Assembly (NCBI GenBank): GCA_037043455.1
Contig: JAWPHD010001327.1
Location: 248,001 to 312,000 of the forward strand
From: Cyrtodaria siliqua
Taxonomy: Eukaryota > Mollusca > Bivalvia > Adapedonta > Hiatellidae
Length of the DNA: 64,000 nt
Direction of reading: 5' to 3'
Shown: piece by piece, positions 33,602-43,230 of the stretch
How the letters are laid out: every line of letters begins with the position of its first letter
How positions within the stretch are numbered: the first letter of the stretch is position 1
Translations under genes and position numbers: made by a program
The notes under the pieces: model-generated
Database searches by the model: none
What the model saw: the letters and a program-made list of their open reading frames with translations, nothing else
Told to the model about the DNA's origin: nothing

Positions 33602-34003
33602 CTGAAAGGAAAAAGAAACGCAGGGTGCGTATTTCCGCTATATATTGTATGTTTAATATGCTACTGCTAATCGAATGGTACAGGGCGACATGAGGGCCTG
33701 TCCTTTTAGAAAGAAGGTTTAAACAGCACTGAACACACCAATGGTTACCCCTTTAAAGTTTCATTATCGTCAGAATGCGCATTTGGCTCAAGCAGGTGAG
33801 CAAACTTAGGCTTTAAATGTTGCAATCACTTAACATTAAATACAGTACTGAACTGGTTCAATTTTTCAAAGAGGAACTTCAGCATTTATGAATTTCTTGT
33901 TACAACGTGTACTGTGATTAAAACGTCTACAACATCACAGTTGTGTCCTTTCTCTAACTAACTGCACTTTTTTTTTACAAAACATCTTTGGATTTCCTTT
34001 CAG
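33602..34003. mobile_element. MITE flanked by TA, inserted beside the ATPase gene
   Basis: Starts CTGAAAGGAAAAAGAAACGC and ends CCTTTCAG with TA on both sides (33600-33601, 34004-34005). The interior is the reverse complement of the MITE at 60741-61195, for example TTAAAACGTCTACAACATCA. TA duplication and CTGAA ends suggest a non-autonomous Tc1/mariner-type element. It lies ~15 bp from the ATPase stop region. Confidence 0.8.
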
Positions 34004-34017
34004 TATATTAGCAACAG

Positions 34018-34895
34018 TTAGAAAAGAAAGCAATTATGCAGGCCAATAACCAATTGGTTGGTCAGTATTAACTTGGAATGTTTAGTCTTTGCTAAAGCTT
34101 TTCTTATTCTGGTTCTCTCCTCCAGCGTCGTAATAACATCGTTCTCTCTCAAACAATTTTCATAACTATCCATGTCCTTGGTGTAAAACATACACAACCA
34201 TTTTGTTTGCTCCCTCAAATCTTTCAATACAAAATTATATCTCTGTGAAATGACCCACACTGATTGTTCGGCGTGACGACCAGAGAATGCCAACTCTGAT
34301 AACATATCTTCTTTTTTTTTGTTAATTCTTTTGTGGCGGAGCAATCATCAATGATGTATAGTGTGGGCTTGCCAACATATTTATTGAAAAATAAACGCAA
34401 TAGTTCTTGTAGCATTTCTTTGCCGTTGCTAACAGGATTTGCAATTGTTATTTTTTTATCTCACGGTTGTCTTACATCTCCTATCCAGGATCTATTTTTA
34501 TAAGCCTTGTTCCACTCTATGGTTGGACACAATATAATTATATTTTTGAAAAACTCCAGCATACTCTTGTTCAAGTATATCAAGAACGAACTCTGTCTTA
34601 CCACAGCCTGTCTGATCACAGATAATGGCACTGTGTGGATATTTAGGAATCTCTCGGGTGTCTTACATCTCCTATCCAGGATCTATTTTTATAAGCCTTG
34701 TTCCACTCTATGGTTGGACACAATATAATTATATTTTTGAAAAACTCCAGCATACTCTTGTTCAAGTATATCAAGAACGAACTCTGTCTTACCACAGCCG
34801 CCTGTCTGATCACAGATAATGGCACTGTGTGGATATTTAGTATATTTAGTATCGTACTTCTTTGAATCTTCCATCTTCGAAATTGATTTGCGCAT
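34018..34895 (-). pseudogene. Polinton packaging ATPase (A32/FtsK-like), broken
   Basis: Packages DNA into capsids in related viruses. A Walker A-like sequence (DQTGGCGKTEFVLDILE) lies near the start, Walker B in TLYIIDDCSA, then the family's typical LSELAFSGRHAEQSVWVISQ and LREQTKWL..FYTKDMDSYENCL segments and a LAKTKHSKLIL end. The Walker A region is duplicated in tandem (190 bp). There are also frame changes near 34330 and a stop near 34465. Without the duplication ~230 codons, normal length. The start overlaps the capsid gene's end. Confidence 0.9.
34469..34848 (-). repeat. 190-bp tandem duplication in the ATPase gene
   Basis: 34469-34658 and 34659-34848 are near-identical direct repeats beginning TGTCTTACATCTCCTATCC. 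The right copy has three extra bases (GCC) within the Walker A coding sequence, and their last ~12 bases differ. The period is not a multiple of three, so the duplication also shifts the frame. Confidence 0.95.
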
Positions 34896-36115
34896 CTTGT
34901 ATTATATATAGAAAAATATTTAAAGATGCATCTGCTTCTGATTTTTTATTTATCGTTATCGTTATGCCTTCACTGCCGTTTTCTATTGTCCTTCCGCTAC
35001 CGTGTAATAAATTGTCATCGCATGTCCTTAGATCAAGCCACAAAGCATATGATTTTGTCAGGTAGGTCGGAAGAGAAACACTGGTAAAGCATGCGTCCTT
35101 CAACACTATGTCTGTCTCTTTGTTTCGTTTTGATGTTAAGGCAAAATATGTGTTGATTTCATCCCATTGTTGATATGCCCTCATGCCCTGTCTATACAAC
35201 TGATTTGATACGCGCTCTATTGTCATTTCAACCTTTTCAATCTTTGGGTTGTAATACGATTCCGTGTTTGTTCTGTCTGGATCTTCAAACAGCATTAGAA
35301 TACCTTTCATGCTCCGTGATGGTACATTAATGTTGATATTCCACCGGGTATCAGATTTGTTTGCTGTTATTCCTATGTGTAGCGAGATATGGTCGTACAT
35401 AAATGATATCTTACCATTGATTTTGCTGTCTTACTTGTCAGGCTAATTCAGCATCACAAGTAAAAATCAAATTCCAAGCAGATATTATCTATTATATAAT
35501 ATGTATCAGCATCACTACTATTAATAACTTTATTATAATCGTTAAACGTTAATTCATATTCTAACCTATCACCAAGCCCCGCTTGATAAAATGGCATATG
35601 ACTTTGAAACAGTTCAAAGTCCAGTAGAATACAGAATATATTTCCATAAGCAGATGCTATAGCTTCATTCTCGAGGTCTGCGGAAGCATCTCCCGCACCA
35701 ACTCTATGTTTTAGCATGTTTGCTTCACCAAAACCTTGGTAAGCCATGTTTAAACGTTCGGTAGGTTTTTTCATAAATCTACATAACAATGATACATATC
35801 ACTGTTGTCTATTGACATGACTTTATTGCCACTTATTCTTATTAGCATTTTCTTCACAATTGCTCTACCAAGATGCTGGTATATAGTAGCGTTGGGGTCT
35901 TTGCCGCTTTTAAGTTCTATTTCAAAGTCAAAACGAGCAGTACGCGAAACTATCACATCATTAGTACTTAGATTGGGAAATCTCAAAAGCAGTTGCTGGT
36001 TTTGTTTTATTGTTTAAGGATTATTAGTTATTACTACACTTGTGCAGATGCCCCTGACACCACGAGGCTCTCTTAGTTTTCTATAAGGGCTGAGTCTGTT
36101 TCCGTATGTCGACAT
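34846..36115 (-). pseudogene. Polinton major capsid protein, broken
   Basis: Double-jelly-roll capsid protein in the family. From ATG 36115 (MSTYGNRLSPYR): one early stop; LLRFPNLSTNDVIVSRTARF and GRAIVKKMLIRISGNKVMSI (first barrel); FELFQSHMPFYQAGLGDRLE; the conserved SRSMKGILMLFEDPDR and YYNPKIEKVEMTIERV; then LWLDLRTCDDNLLHGSG, ENGSEGITITI and a DAQINFEDGRF end. Two frame changes (near 35780 and 35400-35450) separate three pieces. ~420 codons. It diverges from the rightward gene at 36163, so the ~50 bp between them probably held both promoters. Confidence 0.93.
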
Positions 36116-36162
36116 TGTTTTTATATTTTGAATATATTTTTTAAAATTAAATAAAATAATCA

Positions 36163-36939
36163 TTGTCTGAGGGTGGATTTGAGATTTACAATCCTATGTT
36201 TGATAGTGGAGATGTTGGAGATGAGGATATCCTTATAAGTAGTCTGCTGGATGATGAAGAACCAGAATTTATACAACCTGACTCAGACTCCCAGAGACAA
36301 ATTGTAAATGAAAATAATCATATTGATCAGCTTCAAGGGGCAGATAGAACAGAAGGACAACTTGCACAAAAACAGTTGTTAGTAGATCAATTCTTTACTG
36401 AAGTTAACGCTGGGATCAGAGGAATTTATTATAAAAATGATTTCAGAGCGGCTGCGGACAAAAAACGGTAGAACAATGTTATATGCAGTTTGGTTGGGGG
36501 CAGATGATGTTCCACTTACCTATTATAAGGGAAATAACCCAAACGAACCAATCACGTTTTATGCACTTGACACTCTAAGTCGAAAATATGGTGTTGACTT
36601 CGTCAAAAACACTTTAAAAATTTATGATTATTTAGTTCCACGTGAAAGACTGGCTCGGGGTAGGACAGAAATAGCAGCCTTAGCGAGGACAAGTGATACC
36701 ATCTCAAATGCTGCAGGTAGTATGGAAATGAAATCTTTTTCAACAACTAAAGATCTGCAATATGCGTTAGATGCCAAAGGTTTAGCAGAGAGTGATTTGA
36801 GTAATATAATAGATGAAACTAATCCTAAAACTGTTGTTCAACCAGAACATTTACAAATGCGAGAGATACGAGGCTTAGACAAGGCATTATAAACCTTTCG
36901 TGGAGAACTTATTAGTAATCTCTCAAGGCTCACTGAGAT
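36163..36939 (+). pseudogene. Polinton large uncharacterised protein, 5' part
   Basis: The frame at 36163 starts at a TTG, so the original ATG is probably lost. It encodes an acidic head (DEDILISSLLDDEEPEF), then shifts frame near 36440 into NPNEPITFYALDTLSRKYG, ALARTSDTISNAA, FSTTKDLQYAL and PEHLQMREIRGLDKAL. A stop at 36890 is followed by continuing similarity (RGELISNLSRLTEI) to the insertion point. The gene resumes at 40253. Structure suggests a helical virion protein; I recall it as widespread in Polintons but of unknown role. Confidence 0.7.
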
Positions 36940-37350
36940 CAGGGCTTTATATGACGGGGATATGACACGACAGTACTAACACTGTATTCAACTGAAAACA
37001 CTTGTCGTTCAGGTAAGTTTATCGATTATACGCTGCATTTATCGATTTTTACTGCGCTTATCGTGGTGGTTTGCGAGAGGCCTCGATGTACGATACACCC
37101 ATCTACATTGCAAACAAACATTATATATCCTTGTGTTACTGATTTTTTTTACTTATTTTGCATTGCCAGAAATTCAAATAAATAACCTTTCTAATGGTGT
37201 AATTTTATTCCAAATAACGGTTAAATAAATAGGCAAAATCTCGAGTTGGAACGGAAACTCTTTTTTTCTTTTCTTTAGGCGTTTACGCCACCATCGTGTA
37301 TTTATTGTTTTGGTCCTCAAACATATACATGTATTGTTTAATGAATATTT

Positions 37351-37618
37351 GGGGCGTACGTGGCCGAGTGGTTAACGTCTCTGACTTGAAATCACTTGCC
37401 CCTCACCGCTGTAGGTTCGATCCCTCAGGGGCCTAGGAATCTTTATGTGAGGAAGCTATCCAGCTGGCTATCGGAACGTCGGTGGTTCTACCCAGGTGCC
37501 CGCCCGTGCACGAAAATTGCCCGGAGGGGCACCTGGGGTCTTCCTCCACCAATGGAAGCTGGAAAGTCGCTATATGACCTTAGCTGTTGGTGCGACTATG
37601 AAATCCAATTAAATTCAA
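37351..37618 (+). mobile_element. tRNA-Ser-type SINE with mollusc core
   Basis: Flanked by TTAATGAATATTT at 37338-37350 and 37619-37631. The 5' part is tRNA-Ser-like: GTGGCCGAGTGGTTAACG as D arm, a loop with anticodon TGA in GACTTGAAATC, a long variable region, and GGTTCGATCCC as T arm. Then comes the conserved core known from mollusc SINEs (GTCGGTGGTTCTACCCAGGT, GGCACCTGGGGTCTTCCTCC, GAAAGTCGCTATATGACC) and an AATTC-rich tail. There is no acceptor stem, so it is not a tRNA gene. Confidence 0.92.
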
Positions 37619-38264
37619 TTAATGAATATTTACATAAGATGCATGGTTAGAAAGCCAAATAAATAACCTTTCTATTGATTGATGTTATTTCGAACAATTT
37701 TTCAAAGGTTAAATGAACGAGGAAAAACAAAATAAAAGCGTTGCCGCAATTATCAAGCGGTTCATTTTTTCAAAATATATAATGTTGTGAGGATAACAAT
37801 ACAGTACATTTAAATGATTTACTAAGTGAGCAAATTGAAATTATCTTTTTAACTTTTCTATAGAACAACTGGGAAAACCTCGACATTTAAGAATGGTGTG
37901 ATTAATGTATTCTATTGGCATAACAATCGATTGAGTAACTAACAAACACGCATGTATCAATAAAAAAATAATAACACCGGTAAACGTGGTAATGATAATT
38001 CGAACAACACATTGTTAGTGTTTGTTTTCTTTTCGGTTTTATGGTCGGCTGATTTAGTATTTTAATCAGTTAACACTTTTGACAAAATCTAAATGCAATG
38101 ACTGTAAAATGCTCTCATTTCCAAGTTAATTGCTGCAAAACGTAATTGTATGTACCCTTTTCAAGATTTGCGTGGGTTTTTCGTGTTTTTTTAAATTTTT
38201 TTTTAGTGTTTTGTTCTCAACCAAAAAGTGTGAAATTGTGATGAAAAGAAATGACCGATGTACG

Positions 38265-38835
38265 TGCTTAAAAACTACCTAAATACAATTTCAACATGTA
38301 TGTTATTACTTGCAATCATCAACAGGTACTGTACTGTATAAGTGAGAAAAAAAGTTTATCCTTCCATAAAAGATTTTTTTTTTACCCTTCCATAAAATAT
38401 ACATGCTGATCCAAGAAAACATAATTTTTTTAAAAATGGCCAAGTTAATTTTTTGTTGTTGTTAAAATCAGTCATAAACCACTTAAAAACTTCCCTAAAC
38501 ACAATTTCAATATGTCTGTTATTACTTGCAATCATCAGCAGTACTTTGTAAGTGAGAAAAAAAAGTTTACCCTTCCATAAAATATATATTTTTTTTAAAA
38601 CATGGCGAAGTAAAAATATATTTTTTGCTAAAATCAAAATCATAACCCACTTAAAAACTACCCTAAGCACAATTTCAATATGTATGTTATAACTTGCAAT
38701 CATCAACAGGTACGGTTTAATTGAGAGAGAAAAGTTTACCCTTCCATAAAATATACATGCTAATCCAGGAGAAAAAAACACGTTCAAAATGGCCAAGTAA
38801 TAAAAGAATGTGTTTGGTTGAAATCAAAGTCATAA
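38265..38835. repeat. ~170-bp tandem units in the fold-back element
   Basis: Three to four diverged units, each with CTTAAAAACTACCCTAA, CAATTTCAATATGT, TTGCAATCATCA and AAGTTTACCCTTCCATAAAA. The same units form the centre of the 55.3-58.9 kb palindrome. Confidence 0.8.
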
Positions 38836-38843
38836 CCCACTTA

Positions 38844-39815
38844 ACAAGAGGCCCAAGAGGGCCTGTGGACGCTCTACTGGCTAATATGGCTCTTATAACA
38901 TCAATGAAGCGAGTGACTATCGTCTTAAAGAGGCAGAATATAGCATTTTTAACTAAATCAAGAGCCATAACTCCGCCGTTACTGGTCCGATCTGGCTGGT
39001 TTTCAAACTTGGCCTGTAGAGATAATTAAAAAACATTTAAAAAAAACAAAACTTTACCGAGCTGTTATTGACATTAACAATCTGGTAAAGTTTGGTAAAG
39101 ATCGAATGAAAAAAATATGGCGTCTAGAGTGTACACAAGGTTTTTCAAGTATTTGACCTAGTGACCTAGTTTTTGACTCCATGGGACCCATTTTCGAACT
39201 TGACCAAAATATAATTAAGACAACATTTCGACAAAGTTTCATCAATATCGGGTCAGAAATATGGCCTCTAGAGTGTACACAAGGTTTTTCAAGTATTTGA
39301 CCTAGTGACCTAGTTTTTAACCCTGTGTGACCCATTTTCGAACTTTAGCAAGCTATAATTGAGACAAATATTCTGACAAAATTGCATCAAGATCGGGTCA
39401 AAAATATGGCCTCTAGAGTGTACACACGGTTTTTCCAAAGTTTGACCTAGTGACCTAGTTTTTAACCCCATGTGACCCATTTCCGAACTTGATCAAGATA
39501 TAATTAAGATAAAGAATTTGACAAAGTTTCATCAAGATTGGATAACAAATATGACCTCTAGAGTGTACACAAGTTTTTTTCAAGTATTTGACCTAGTGAC
39601 CTAGTTTTTGATGCCACATAACCCATTTTTAAACTTGACCGAGATTGCATTGAGACAAACATTCTGACAAAGTTTCATGATGATTGCATCAGAAATGTGG
39701 CCTCTAGAGTGTACACAAGAAAAGTTAACGGACGACGGACGGACGGACGACGGACGACGGAAGACGGACAACTCACCATCCCATAAGCTCTGCTGGCCCT
39801 TGGCCAGTAGAGCCA
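38844..39815 (+). mobile_element. GACCTAGTGACCTAG minisatellite element
   Basis: Starts AACAAGAGGCCCAAGAGGGC and ends with a (GGAC)n-rich run then TGGCCCTTGGCCAGTAGAGC. GCTCTACTGGC-type text occurs inverted at both ends. The middle holds ~5 diverged units of about 120-140 bp with GACCTAGTGACCTAGTTTTT, CCCATTTTCGAACTTGACC and GGCCTCTAGAGTGTACACA. The family is abundant in bivalves and behaves as a mobile unit; its class is uncertain. Inserted in the hAT-like element. Confidence 0.8.
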
Positions 39816-40252
39816 AAAACTACACCAAACACAAAGTGCATATGTTTTGTATGATAAACAAAGATCGACTCATATATAAAAAGCGTGAAAGGCGTATAAA
39901 ACAAACAAACAAAAAACTGCACGAACGTCAGCCATCTTTTTTTCATTGCAATTTCACGCTTCCTGGTTTGAGAACAAAACACTAAAAAAAGCAATTAAAA
40001 ACTTGCTAAAAACACGAACAACCCACGCAGATCGTGAAAAGGATACTTACAATTACGTTTTGCAGCAACTAACCATGTTGTTTATAATTTCTTCAACCAT
40101 AAAACGCGATAAATCATGGAGTGAAATCACATTTTATTTTTTAAAACATGGCGGCTAAAGTGAACGTTGATAACCGAAGTATTCCGAATGAGTCGACGAC
40201 AAGTGTTTGGAACACTTCTGTCCGAGACCGGTCCCTCTAATTATCAGCCCAG

Positions 40253-40725
40253 CTGAGATTGATAAAAAAAGAACAAACGAAGAACAAAAAAACAAAAAAC
40301 AGGTTAGTACCCCGGGCAGGAGGATGAGTCTCAACAATAGATCATACGTGGTAAAATAAAAGACTTAAAAGAGGAAAGAAGGGAGAGATTTGTAGCGGCT
40401 AGTACAAACGATAGCAGGATAACAGAAACGATAGACAGAGTGTTAAACAAAGACACAACACTGAAAGAGAATATAAAAAACATTATTTAGAGAGCGAGGT
40501 ATTACTATTGTTAGTATTCTGACTGCATTTGGTATGGTTATTGGGGTTTTAGTTGAAACTGTTATTCCAAGCTCTAGTGGTGGAAGTACACCTCCGCCCA
40601 AACCATCATCTGGTGTCAAAGACAACTAAGTAATCTTGGTAAGTTACTCGCTGCACTTGCTGGGAAAGCTGCTGCAGCACTTCCAGGAATTATCGGTTCT
40701 ATAGCACTATTATAGGGGTTATACC
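40253..40725 (+). pseudogene. Polinton large uncharacterised protein, 3' part
   Basis: Resumes after the hAT-like insertion with a Lys/Glu/Asn-rich helical stretch (DKKRTNEEQKNKKQ), MSLNNRSYV, a broken segment, then ITIVSILTAFGMVIGVLVET (a probable membrane span), a Gly/Ser/Pro-rich linker (SGGSTPPPKPSSG), and a LGKLLAKLAGKAAAALPG-like Ala-rich segment split by frame changes. The hydrophobic spans are typical of the C-terminal part of this Polinton protein. Several stops. The end is fused to a penton remnant by an apparent deletion near 40735. Confidence 0.65.
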
Positions 40726-40741
40726 TGTGGTAAATAAGCAG

Positions 40742-40885
40742 TTTGGGGATATTGCATATACACGTTTTTATCCTGAATATCGCTGTCTTTCAAATGGTGC
40801 AATTACTGAATTAAAAATAGAAGTCAGAGATGAGCATGGCAACACGATAGATAATCACGGCTTACCTATGAGTTGCGTTTTATAA
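40742..40885 (+). pseudogene. Minor capsid (penton) protein remnant, C terminus
   Basis: 48 codons ending TAA: GDIAYTRFYPEYRCLSNG, TELKIEVRDEHGN and GLPMSCVL. The pattern resembles the last part of Polinton minor capsid proteins (single jelly roll) as I recall them, but no more of the gene is present. The upstream part seems to be deleted, because the preceding gene's Ala-rich membrane region lies only ~20 bp away. Confidence 0.5.
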
Positions 40886-40891
40886 AAAACA

Positions 40892-41390
40892 ATGAGTCTA
40901 TTTGAGGCAACAAAAACTGAGAAAAGTGAAGACTTAGAAACTTGAACCTTTACATCAGCGAGTTGTGCCTATTGTTAACCAAGTCGAACAAATGAGAGGC
41001 AAAGTTGATAATCTTAAATATGGGATTATTAAAATATTTGCGGAGACTAAGTGTCCACTTACATTGGGTAAAGTATTCTCATATGGTAATGGTGGAAGAG
41101 AAACAGATGTGTATGTAATGACACGCCATGGGCGGATTGTGGTAATAGGTTTAGCAAGTGAACGAATAATTGGTGACGTGTCTTTAGTGGTCTCTGTCAA
41201 TGGTGTTGAAAAACCAAATTATGGTATAACGCTTAACACCACCCCACGCAAACACGATAACTGTGATAGACCTTTAGATATAAGTGCTGGTTCTGTCATT
41301 ACTTTTGTATGCAAGGTTGCCAACGCTAACGCTATGAATACGGTGGCGTCATTATTAATTGAATTTATTTTTTTCTTATTAAAAAAATGA
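40892..41390 (+). pseudogene. Polinton uncharacterised protein, one frameshift
   Basis: Starts MSLFEATKTEKSEDLET at 40892; after a frame change near 40945 it reads on as VNQVEQMRGKVDNLKYGI, FAETKCPLTLGKVF, VYVMTRHGRIVVIG, VSVNGVEKPNYGITLN, and DISAGSVITFVCKVANA...VASLLIEF. A short helical head followed by a beta-rich C-terminal domain suggests a trimeric spike- or fibre-like virion protein; that is inference. Its stop TGA overlaps the ATG of the next gene (ATGA at 41387-41390). Confidence 0.6.
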
Positions 41391-41972
41391 AGCAACCGAC
41401 ATCCGACAGCATCAAGTTTACATCCTGAGTTGCCAGTGGAAGACGGACAGAGTTATAGATTGCAAAAGATTTCAGAGATTGAACAGAAATTAATTACAGA
41501 GCGAGATATACGCAAGTCCCTTTGTAAAAATTATAAACGTGGTATTAATATCACAGATGGAATTGACACTACCTAAATATCTGCAAGTGTTATTATGGCC
41601 GGGGTTGGATTTATTGTTCCAGTTTTGTTACCTTTGGAAATAGCAGCAATAGTATGTGGGACTACAGGTGTTTGTATTAAGTTTGTCAGACGCAGACTTA
41701 ATAAAAAGGCTCAGAAAAATTATGAAATAAAAACTTTGGCAGAGTCTAGGTTGAATAGCATAACAAATTTGATATCGAAAGCATTGAGTGATGCACAGAT
41801 ATCTGAGCAAGAGTTTAAGTTGGTTTTGGATGAGTTGGATAAATATTATAGTTTGAAACAGGACATCAAACAAAAGAAACTTGAAATTAGTGAAGTTCAA
41901 AAAAAGGAACTAGTGGAGCAGGGAAGAAAGGTAGAAATGGCAACCTTTCAAAAAAGTCTAAAAAGTGTGTGA
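41387..41972 (+). pseudogene. Polinton uncharacterised protein with hydrophobic centre
   Basis: The ATG at 41387 overlaps the previous stop. After an early frame change the frame contains YRLQKISEIEQKLITERD, one stop near 41575, then a membrane-like segment (AGVGFIVPVLLPLEIAAIV), CIKFVRRRLNKKAQ and a long helical tail (AESRLNSITNLISKALSD, QEFKLVLDELDKYY). The part from ATG 41595 is open for 125 codons. The layout (coiled coil, membrane segment, coiled coil) is familiar from other Polintons; function unknown. Last gene before the right end. Confidence 0.65.
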
Positions 41973-42114
41973 TTTATTGTTTTAGTAATGTTTTTGAGTA
42001 TGATCCACCACCTTTGTATAGTTCTTAATTTTTCTGAAAACTCGGAGAATTTGGTTATTTGATTTTATCCTAGACAATCCTTAAAATCTTATTTTTGTTG
42101 ATTTCGTGTTGATT

Positions 42115-42311
42115 TGGGCGGAATTTTGATAACAAATGATCTTTTATAAAAAAATCTTAAAATATAACTCTGCCCAGCTTATTTCAGCAACTTACAGTAA
42201 ACATGACATCCACAAATTATATATATGCATTATGGGGCGTTATGGATCAAATCTCGAGGAAAACGGAGTAGGCCGAGGGATTTGGTCCAGAACCCCCATA
42301 ATGCATATATA
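42115..42311 (-). repeat. Polinton right terminal inverted repeat
   Basis: Reverse complement of 22850-23049 with a few indels. The outer ~90 bp (42222-42311) forms the same hairpin, ATGCATTATGGGG pairing with CCCCATAATGCAT. TTGAGA follows directly. Confidence 0.9.
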
Positions 42312-42317
42312 TTGAGA

Positions 42318-42635
42318 TATATTAAGGTCCGTATATGATATATATATGATCCATATATATCATCTATAATTTAAGTACAAGCTAGTTCATGCCAAAAAAA
42401 CCATGATATTTAATTACAAAAATTAAATCAACAAAAATCTAATCAAATTACATTAATTTTATCCCATGTATATGTTCATATTCTACGTATAAATGAAGAA
42501 AGATATAAGTTTTTATGTATACATGATATACGAACATTACTTTTATTTCCTTGGAATATATATATTTTTCAAAAAAATCTTATTGAAAATATTTTTTTTT
42601 ATAATGAAATAATAAAAATATATCACGATACTTGT
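42318..42635. other. AT-rich spacer between Polinton and Academ-like element
   Basis: No gene; dominated by TATATATGATATA-like low complexity near 42325-42365. Confidence 0.5.
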
Positions 42636-42638
42636 TTA

Positions 42639-43064
42639 TAGTCCAGTGGCTTACCTCCCGAAATCACAATGTTTGTGCACTTTTGGAAACAAGCATGAAA
42701 TTTTGCACACATATACATATGACCATTACAGACTTTTTCTGCTGTAGAACCACTTCGACAGCACCACCTGGTGCCAGGTGGCGCCACCTAGCGCCACCTG
42801 GCGGCAGAGGTGGGAGTTTTTTGCTTATATATTTACATAAGTGACCATAACTTTTGATCTAGGTAACATTTTTACATTCTGTTTGCAGCATATATGTCTT
42901 GTTACATAATAGCATAAAATGGAAACACTTCTGCAGCGCCCCCTGGTGTCATGTGGCACCACATAGCGCCACCTGGTGGCAGAGGTGGGATTTTTCGCTT
43001 ATACACTAACATAAATGCACAAACATTGTGATTTTGGGACCTTAGCCACTGGACTATCTGTGCC
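42639..43064. repeat. Left terminal region, itself MITE-like
   Basis: Starts TAGTCCAGTGGCTTACC and ends CCTTAGCCACTGGACTA, so this 426-bp block carries both transposon termini; GAAATCACAATGTTTGTGCA near its start is mirrored by TGCACAAACATTGTGATTTT near its end. It could be an internal-deletion MITE that merged with the left end of the full element. Confidence 0.85.
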
Positions 43065-43230
43065 ACTTCCTAATTGAGTTCTAATTTATCTTATAATTGA
43101 TGTTGCAGGTTTGTGTCTACTATGAAGTTCGCATGAACACAAGGCGTTGGATAGAGATGGGCCAGTGAAGAAATCTATCACGGCTATATTGGACAATTTA
43201 GCGGGAACACGTGTAGTACTTTCATTAGCC

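Larger units (their letters stand above)
36940..40252. mobile_element. hAT-like fold-back element inside a Polinton gene
   Basis: Interrupts the gene between LTEI and DKK, with CTGAGAT on both sides (36933-36939, 40253-40259), a 7-8 bp duplication. Left end CAGGGCTTTATATGAC; the right end is the complement of CTGGGCTGATAA. Subterminal AACACTTGTCGT occurs inverted at both ends, and 39816-40065 is the reverse complement of sequence like that left of the centre. No transposase; three or more ~170-bp units (GTTTACCCTTCCATAAAATA) fill the middle. Related to 55352-58891. Confidence 0.8.
22850..42311. mobile_element. Polinton (Maverick) element, degenerate
   Basis: A 19.46-kb element bounded by inverted ends and by the 6-bp duplication TTGAGA at 22844-22849 and 42312-42317, the target-duplication size known for Polintons. 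The content agrees: family B DNA polymerase, retroviral-type integrase, FtsK/A32-like packaging ATPase, double-jelly-roll major capsid protein, a penton remnant and several small Polinton-type genes. Leftward genes run from the integrase to the capsid gene; polB and the last block run rightward. Every main gene has stops or frameshifts, and about a third of the length is later insertions. No adenovirus-type protease was recognised. It is an old inactive copy of a virus-like mobile element. Confidence 0.95.

Noticed and set aside
37351..37435. Possible functional tRNA-Ser(UGA) gene
   Set aside because: No acceptor stem closes the structure, a SINE core follows directly, and a 13-bp target duplication flanks the whole unit, so it is a SINE head.
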